DNA of 9,808 bases, taken from contig CAXQZJ010000098.1 of NCBI GenBank assembly GCA_964228145.1, positions 1 through 9,808 of the forward strand, read 5' to 3'. Source of the DNA: Pseudobowmanella sp964228145 (GTDB lineage Bacteria > Pseudomonadota > Gammaproteobacteria > Enterobacterales > Alteromonadaceae). Position 1 is the first letter of the stretch. The number at the start of each line of letters is the position of its first letter. Positions 5,897-9,808 of this stretch are shown piece by piece. A program made the translations under genes and the position numbers. The notes beneath the pieces were generated by a model that was not told the DNA's origin, did no database searches, and worked only from the letters and a program-made list of their open reading frames with translations.

Positions 5897-6490
5897 ATGT
5901 CCCGCTTAATCACACTCATTGCTCTTAGTTTTTCTCTGATCACTGTGCCTGCTAAAGCTGCATTAATTTTCAGCGACTTGGTGCTTACCGATAACTCACT
6001 GACATTCACCGTAGACGGTGACATGAGTGGTTATGACCTGACGAATACGTACAACGGCGTAACCGATATCAGCATCATCTACAGTGGCGATGTTTGGAAT
6101 AGCAGTGTCAGCGGAGTCTCATCAAACAACTGGACTAACACTATATTTGACGGTGTTGCCTTTGTCGCTGGCGGCACCGGCTTGTGGGACAGCAACACGC
6201 TGTATTCGTGGATTGAGTTAGACAGCCGTGTCAGCAACGACATGACCGCCAGCAACAATCGGGTCACACTGTCATTCACAAATAGCTATTTCAATACGGC
6301 TGCCACTAGCGGCCAAATCGACTTCATTGCCGGGTGGGGAAATTCTAACAGCAACTTGCGCAGTGAATTGCTAGGCTCTTTTGTCATCGGTCAGGTTCAA
6401 CAACCGCCGCAGGTGCCTGAGCCGTCAGGTCTCGCATTGTTCGCAACTGCCCTGCTGGCGTTACGTTTACTGACACGCAAAGCAGCGTAA
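5897..6490 (+). CDS. PEP-CTERM sorting domain-containing exported protein
   Basis: A 197-residue secreted protein. Residues 1-21 form a signal peptide with a hydrophobic core and the cleavage motif A-K-A at 19-21. The mature body (about 22-170) is rich in Ser, Thr, Asn and Asp, has no cysteine, and looks like a beta-rich extracellular domain; I do not recognise its family. The C-terminus carries VPEPSG (173-178), a hydrophobic stretch SGLALFATALLALRLL (177-192) and the basic end TRKAA. This is the tripartite PEP-CTERM signal recognised by an exosortase, which cleaves and processes the protein at the inner membrane en route to the envelope or exopolysaccharide matrix. An exosortase must lie elsewhere in the genome. 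The gene is transcribed alone, with a sigma-54 promoter and IHF site upstream and a strong terminator just after its stop. The sorting call is firm; the molecular function of the body is unknown. Confidence 0.92.
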   Translation: MSRLITLIALSFSLITVPAKAALIFSDLVLTDNSLTFTVDGDMSGYDLTNTYNGVTDISIIYSGDVWNSSVSGVSSNNWTNTIFDGVAFVAGGTGLWDSNTLYSWIELDSRVSNDMTASNNRVTLSFTNSYFNTAATSGQIDFIAGWGNSNSNLRSELLGSFVIGQVQQPPQVPEPSGLALFATALLALRLLTRKAA

Positions 6491-6506
6491 AAGAACACCC
6501 GTAGAG

Positions 6507-6533
6507 AAAGCCAGCCTTGCGCTGGCTTTTTTT
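6507..6533 (+). terminator. Intrinsic terminator of the PEP-CTERM gene
   Basis: AAAGCCAGC (6507-6515) and GCTGGCTTT (6521-6529) form a perfect 9-bp stem with loop CTTGC. The T-run continues to 6533. It starts 16 bases after the stop codon and separates this gene from the peptidase gene. Confidence 0.93.
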
Positions 6534-6568
6534 ATGTCTGCGATACATCCTAAAGGGCTCGCCGTGCG

Positions 6569-6598
6569 TTACACCTACTTTTCGATCCGTGTTAGGGT
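6569..6598 (+). promoter_or_regulatory. Weak candidate sigma-70 promoter for the M28 peptidase gene
   Basis: TTACAC (6569-6574) and TAGGGT (6593-6598, preceded by TGT as a partial extended -10) are separated by 18 bases and lie 24 bases before the ATG. Both hexamers are imperfect. A strong ribosome-binding site AAGGAG (6611-6616) stands six bases before the ATG at 6623. Since a terminator precedes this region, a promoter is needed here, but this exact assignment is tentative. Confidence 0.3.
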
Positions 6599-6622
6599 AA
6601 TCAAAAAATAAAGGAGAACAGC

Positions 6623-7990
6623 ATGAAACACCTTGTTATAGGATGTCTGCTTGCAGGCACATCATCTTTCGGTGGCGCTACGACCCTCTTCCAGCCTACC
6701 GACAACGATGTGCATCAAATTGTTAGCGAAGTGTCCGCCAAGCGTATAGAGGCAGATATTAGAACGCTGGTTAGTTTCGGTACCCGTCACACCTTGTCGG
6801 ACACACAATCCGATTCTCGTGGCATCGGTGCTGCACGACGCTGGATTAAAGCAGAGTTCGAGCGGATTTCCGCAAATTGCGGTGGCTGCCTGGAAGTTGT
6901 CGTGGTGAGCGACACCATAAGCGGAGAAAAACGTATACCCGACGCTACTGAAGTCGTCAGCGTTATCGCTATCCAAAAAGGAATAAAAGACCCTGACCGC
7001 TACGTCATCATGTCCGGCGATATCGACTCTCGGGTCTCTGATGTGATGGACGCCAGCAGTGATTCTCCCGGTGCAAATGACAACGCATCAGGCGTTGCAG
7101 GTACGCTGGAAGCGGCGCGTGTCCTGTCCCGATATCAATTTAACGGCAGTATTATCTACGCGGCCTTGGCCGGCGAAGAGCAAGGATTATTCGGTGGCAA
7201 AATTCTTGCTCAGCATGCCATAGATAATGGCTGGCGCGTCAAAGCCGTGCTGAACAACGATATGATTGGTAACATTGCGGGAATCAATGGCGTGATCAAT
7301 AACACCACTGCCCGCATTTTCTCCGAAGGTACCCGCAAGGTAGAAACTGAAGAGGAAGCCAGAATTCGTCGCTTCACCGGTGGCGAGGTGGACTCACCAA
7401 GCAGAAATTTGGCCCGTTATATCGATAAAATGGCAGATCGTTTTATTCCCAATCTGGATACCATGATGATTTATCGCCTCGATCGATTTGGTCGTGGTGG
7501 GCATCACCGTCCCTTTAATGATGTAGGTTTTCCTGCAGTACGTATTATGGAAACCAATGAACATTACGATCGCCAACATCAGGACATCAGACAAGAAAAC
7601 GGCACAGAATACGGCGACACCATTGAAGGCGTCGATTTTGATTATGCTGCCAAGCTTACTGCCTTGAATGCAGTAACACTGGCCAACCTTTCCTGGGCAC
7701 CAGCTCCGCCTACCGGTGTTTCGATAAAGGGCGCTGTGCAACCTAGCACCACCCTAAGCTGGCAGCCAGCGGCACAACAAGAAGCCGGATTGATTAAAGG
7801 GTACAAAATTTACTGGCGTTACACAGATCAACCGCAGTGGCAATTTAGCCGATACGTTGACAAAGTGACCAGCTATACATTGGAGAATGTCGTCATCGAT
7901 AATTACTTTTTCGGTGTTGCAGCGGTGAGCCACGCTGGATTTGAAAGCCCAGTGGTATTCCCCGGTGCGGCCGGATCGTTTGGGGAATAA
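6623..7990 (+). CDS. Secreted M28-family metallopeptidase with C-terminal fibronectin type III domain
   Basis: A 455-residue exported zinc peptidase-like protein. M28 enzymes are two-metal aminopeptidases or carboxypeptidases. Residues 1-19 look like a signal peptide, probably cleaved near F-G-G-A. The catalytic domain covers about 40-355. Recognisable sites are G-D133-I-D135-S-R, PGAND153NASG (bridging metal aspartate), AGE185E186QG (general base and metal ligand), NND213MIG, and H319 in RQHQD. The D133-to-D153 and E186-to-D213 distances (20 and 27) equal those between the matching ligands of Aeromonas/Vibrio aminopeptidase. Position 133 is normally His (G-H-x-D-S); here it is Asp (GAT, 7019-7021), so the second metal site is altered. 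Residues about 360-450 form a fibronectin type III domain (LSWQPA…IKGYKIYWRY…YFFGVAAVSHAG), probably for binding or surface attachment. It stands alone between terminators. Substrate and activity are uncertain. Confidence 0.9.
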   Translation: MKHLVIGCLLAGTSSFGGATTLFQPTDNDVHQIVSEVSAKRIEADIRTLVSFGTRHTLSDTQSDSRGIGAARRWIKAEFERISANCGGCLEVVVVSDTISGEKRIPDATEVVSVIAIQKGIKDPDRYVIMSGDIDSRVSDVMDASSDSPGANDNASGVAGTLEAARVLSRYQFNGSIIYAALAGEEQGLFGGKILAQHAIDNGWRVKAVLNNDMIGNIAGINGVINNTTARIFSEGTRKVETEEEARIRRFTGGEVDSPSRNLARYIDKMADRFIPNLDTMMIYRLDRFGRGGHHRPFNDVGFPAVRIMETNEHYDRQHQDIRQENGTEYGDTIEGVDFDYAAKLTALNAVTLANLSWAPAPPTGVSIKGAVQPSTTLSWQPAAQQEAGLIKGYKIYWRYTDQPQWQFSRYVDKVTSYTLENVVIDNYFFGVAAVSHAGFESPVVFPGAAGSFGE

Positions 7991-7999
7991 TGTGACATT

Positions 8000-8027
8000 C
8001 TGGATCACGGCCCGTGCTGTAATCCAG
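8000..8027 (+). other. Imperfect hairpin after the peptidase gene
   Basis: CTGGAT (8000-8005) pairs with ATCCAG (8022-8027). Inside it CACG (8006-8009) pairs with CGTG (8013-8016), with a one-sided bulge at 8017-8021. There is no T-run after it, so it is unlikely to terminate alone, but it may protect the 3' end of the message upstream of the main terminator. Confidence 0.35.
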
Positions 8028-8051
8028 GTAGCGAAAAGCGGCAAAGACTAA

Positions 8052-8085
8052 ACAAAAAAGCGATGCATTTGCATCGCTTTTTTGT
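8052..8085. terminator. Bidirectional intrinsic terminator between the convergent peptidase and chemoreceptor genes
   Basis: A perfect 16-base inverted repeat: A6-GCGATGC, loop ATTT, GCATCGC-T6, extended by ACA/TGT-type flanks. It offers a GC stem followed by six T residues on either strand. It serves the peptidase gene (plus, stop at 7990) and the chemoreceptor gene (minus, stop at 8101). Confidence 0.93.
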
Positions 8086-8100
8086 CGATATCGGTCTTAT

Positions 8101-9720
8101 TTATACTTTAAATTGTCGCGCGATGGATTCCAGGTTTTGGGCTAAATCGGCTAACTCTCCACTGACAGAAGCCAGTTTACTGGAGTTTGCTGAGGTTTGG
8201 TCTGTTCGGGTATGAATTTCATCGACATGCCCGACAATCGTCATCGCAACTTGCTGCTGTTCATCAGTTGAACGGGCAATTTGCTCATTCATGGCACTGA
8301 TCCGGCTAATGGTGTCGGTAATCACGGTAAGACTGTCACCCGCCTTATGAGCAGTTTCAACACTCTGTTCTGCTTGTTCAGTGCCGCGATTCATCACGCC
8401 AACGGCCGAGCGGGCCGCACTTTGCAATTGCTCAATGGTAGATTGAATCTCTTCGGTCGATTGCTGGGTACGCGAGGCCAATGTTCGCACCTCGTCGGCA
8501 ACAACTGCAAATCCCCGGCCTTGCTCACCGGCGCGTGCTGCCTCAATAGCGGCATTAAGGGCCAACAGGTTGGTTTGTTCTGCGATACCTTTAATCACAT
8601 CCAATACCACGCCTACCTGATTCGAATCGTCTTCCAGTTTACGGATCACATCGGCAGTCTCGCGAACGTTTTCAGCCAGAGTTTGAATACTGTTTACGGT
8701 AGTATCTACTACTCGCTGACCCTCGTTGGCGGCCGTCGCTGCGTCACCGGCTGCAGTGGCCGCTTCGGCAGCGGCTTCTGCAACATGGGTAACCGAGTTA
8801 TTCATATTATCCACTGCACTCTTGGCGCTGTTAGCCGAGCTCTGTTGCACGTCGATAGTCTGGTTGGTCTGATCGGTTAACTGATTCAGATTTTGGGCCA
8901 ATTGTGACAACGGCAAGGTGGTATTCACAATGTCTTTCACCACACCCTGCAGTTTTTCCATAAAGCTGTTGAAATAACGCACCAAGTCACCAATTTCATC
9001 TTTGGCTTTGGTTTGAATGCGCACCGTCAAATCGCCATCTTCCTCAGCAATATCACGCAACGAGTTAACTACCTGTACAATCGAGCCGCGAATCTGACTG
9101 ACAATTAACCACGCTGTCGCAAACAATACTATGGTGGTCAGCACAACCATACCGATACCGAGATAAAACAAAAACGCCTGACTGTCGGCGTAGTTTTCAA
9201 AGGCTTGTTCAAATTCTTGTTGTTGAGCATCAGTAAAACGACGCAGGTCAGCAACCGTTGTTTCGAAACTGGAATTCATCTGCTCTGAGAGTTCGCCCAA
9301 TTTTGAAAAGTCGGCGGTATTGTTGACCATAGACTCAGAAACACCATAAGCGACGTCAAAGTATTCATTAAACCGGCGCAGAATATTATTGGCGTCAGAT
9401 GCCATGTTTGGGTCGAGTGATTTTAATTTGTTCAATGATGCGCGGGTTTCTTCTGCCAACGTTTGTGCCTGATTAAGCGAATCCTCATCACCGGTGGTGA
9501 CCGCACTAGCCAGGGTATCGCGAACTTTGCTCATATTCACCAATGCCGCTTCACTGGTCTGCAACGCCGGAAACTGGACACTTTGCGCGTTATTTAAGCG
9601 GTCCGTGTTAGCTTGGGCCAACACGGTGTTAATGACTAAAAATAATAGAAAACTCGCCGCACCAATGATGGGGATCAAAAAGATCTTTTGTGCAATGGAT
9701 AGTCTCAGTAATAAATTCAT
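8101..9720 (-). CDS. Methyl-accepting chemotaxis protein
   Basis: A 539-residue inner-membrane chemoreceptor of ordinary length that signals through CheW and CheA to the flagellar motor. TM1 spans about residues 13-35. A mostly helical periplasmic sensor of about 145 residues (36-182) is of the four-helix-bundle kind; its ligand is not predictable. TM2 spans about 183-207, a HAMP domain about 208-262 (with EEDGDLTVRI and DEIGDLVRYFNSF), and the cytoplasmic coiled-coil signalling domain about 270-539. The conserved hairpin tip is intact at about 381-412 (EQTNLLALNAAIEAARAGEQ followed by GRGFAVVADEVR). An Ala-rich helix occurs at 313-333. No C-terminal NWETF-type pentapeptide for CheR/CheB tethering is present; the protein ends SIARQFKV. 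No clear Shine-Dalgarno precedes the ATG. It is a lone gene with no che genes beside it. Confidence 0.95.
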   Translation of the reverse strand: MNLLLRLSIAQKIFLIPIIGAASFLLFLVINTVLAQANTDRLNNAQSVQFPALQTSEAALVNMSKVRDTLASAVTTGDEDSLNQAQTLAEETRASLNKLKSLDPNMASDANNILRRFNEYFDVAYGVSESMVNNTADFSKLGELSEQMNSSFETTVADLRRFTDAQQQEFEQAFENYADSQAFLFYLGIGMVVLTTIVLFATAWLIVSQIRGSIVQVVNSLRDIAEEDGDLTVRIQTKAKDEIGDLVRYFNSFMEKLQGVVKDIVNTTLPLSQLAQNLNQLTDQTNQTIDVQQSSANSAKSAVDNMNNSVTHVAEAAAEAATAAGDAATAANEGQRVVDTTVNSIQTLAENVRETADVIRKLEDDSNQVGVVLDVIKGIAEQTNLLALNAAIEAARAGEQGRGFAVVADEVRTLASRTQQSTEEIQSTIEQLQSAARSAVGVMNRGTEQAEQSVETAHKAGDSLTVITDTISRISAMNEQIARSTDEQQQVAMTIVGHVDEIHTRTDQTSANSSKLASVSGELADLAQNLESIARQFKV

Positions 9721-9759
9721 AGCTGAACAGTTCTCACATCTATATAGGCAATATTGGTT

Positions 9760-9786
9760 ATATCGACCCGTGCTTGGCGAGCCTAA
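9760..9786 (-). promoter_or_regulatory. Very weak sigma-28-like promoter candidate for the chemoreceptor gene
   Basis: The minus strand has GTCGATAT (9767-9760), six of eight with the FliA -10 GCCGATAA. Fifteen bases upstream is TTAG, only two of four with the -35 TAAA. Chemoreceptors are often FliA-dependent, which makes the weak match worth recording, but the -35 is poor. The other A/T-rich stretch here (TATATA, 9741-9746) has no matching -35. Confidence 0.2.
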
Positions 9787-9808
9787 AGTGAATTTTGTCT
9801 AAAGGTAT

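Noticed and set aside
6638..6646. Lipobox-like V-I-G-C at residues 5-8 of the M28 peptidase
   Set aside because: The cysteine comes after only seven residues, too few for a signal peptide n-region and hydrophobic core; the hydrophobic stretch continues beyond it and a later cleavage near residue 19 fits better.
7394..8044. Minus-strand open frames of 115 and 96 codons antisense to the peptidase gene
   Set aside because: Shadows of the peptidase reading frame with no domain, no ribosome-binding site and, for the second, overlap with the hairpin region after the gene.
8281..8880. Plus-strand open frame of 199 codons antisense to the chemoreceptor gene
   Set aside because: It lies wholly inside the well-supported chemoreceptor gene on the other strand, has no recognisable domain, and its composition (Gly, Asn, His, Leu) looks like the reverse complement of coiled-coil codons.

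Overview
The window looks like a marine- or aquatic-type gammaproteobacterium, probably an Alteromonadales/Alteromonadaceae member. This is inferred from the close E. coli-like SSB, UvrA and YajR sequences, moderate base composition, a PEP-CTERM sorting signal and a large methyl-accepting chemotaxis protein. No rRNA or tRNA gene or CRISPR array was seen, so the taxonomy stays an inference.

Left edge (1-367): a mobile-DNA scar. Bases 1-93 are the last 30 codons of an IS3-family transposase, and the element's right end appears to be at about 141 (…GGTCA). It sits inside a minus-strand reading frame that starts at 214. That frame resembles the N-terminus of a tyrosine-recombinase type integrase and is cut after about 24 codons. 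The integrase call is tentative. A terminator for ssb (301-331) separates this scar from the chromosomal core.

Core DNA-repair block (368-5711): ssb and a YajR-like MFS transporter gene form a minus-strand pair with a 9-bp gap. They are divergent from plus-strand uvrA, which is followed 35 bp later by a small hotdog-fold thioesterase gene. This resembles the uvrA/ssb divergent arrangement of E. coli with the transporter inserted between them. No LexA box of the E. coli type is visible in the 170-bp divergent region. A 14-bp inverted repeat overlaps the probable uvrA promoter instead. A terminator at 5724-5765 ends the uvrA-thioesterase unit.

Accessory envelope/secretion block (5712-8100): a 197-residue PEP-CTERM protein is preceded by a strong sigma-54 promoter match (11 of 13 consensus positions) and a perfect IHF consensus site. 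This is the architecture expected of an RpoN- and activator-dependent gene, and it fits what is known of PEP-CTERM regulation by PrsK/PrsR in other proteobacteria. It is the most interesting regulatory signal in the window. After a strong terminator comes a secreted M28-type metallopeptidase with a C-terminal fibronectin type III domain. Its first metal-ligand histidine is replaced by aspartate (H to D at residue 133, one base change).

Right edge (8101-9808): a minus-strand methyl-accepting chemotaxis protein, convergent with the peptidase gene and sharing a bidirectional terminator with it. The last 88 bases are its upstream region, with only weak promoter signals. I see no complete undescribed multi-gene system here. 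The candidates for follow-up are the sigma-54/IHF control of the PEP-CTERM gene, the altered peptidase metal site, and the integrase/IS scar beside ssb.
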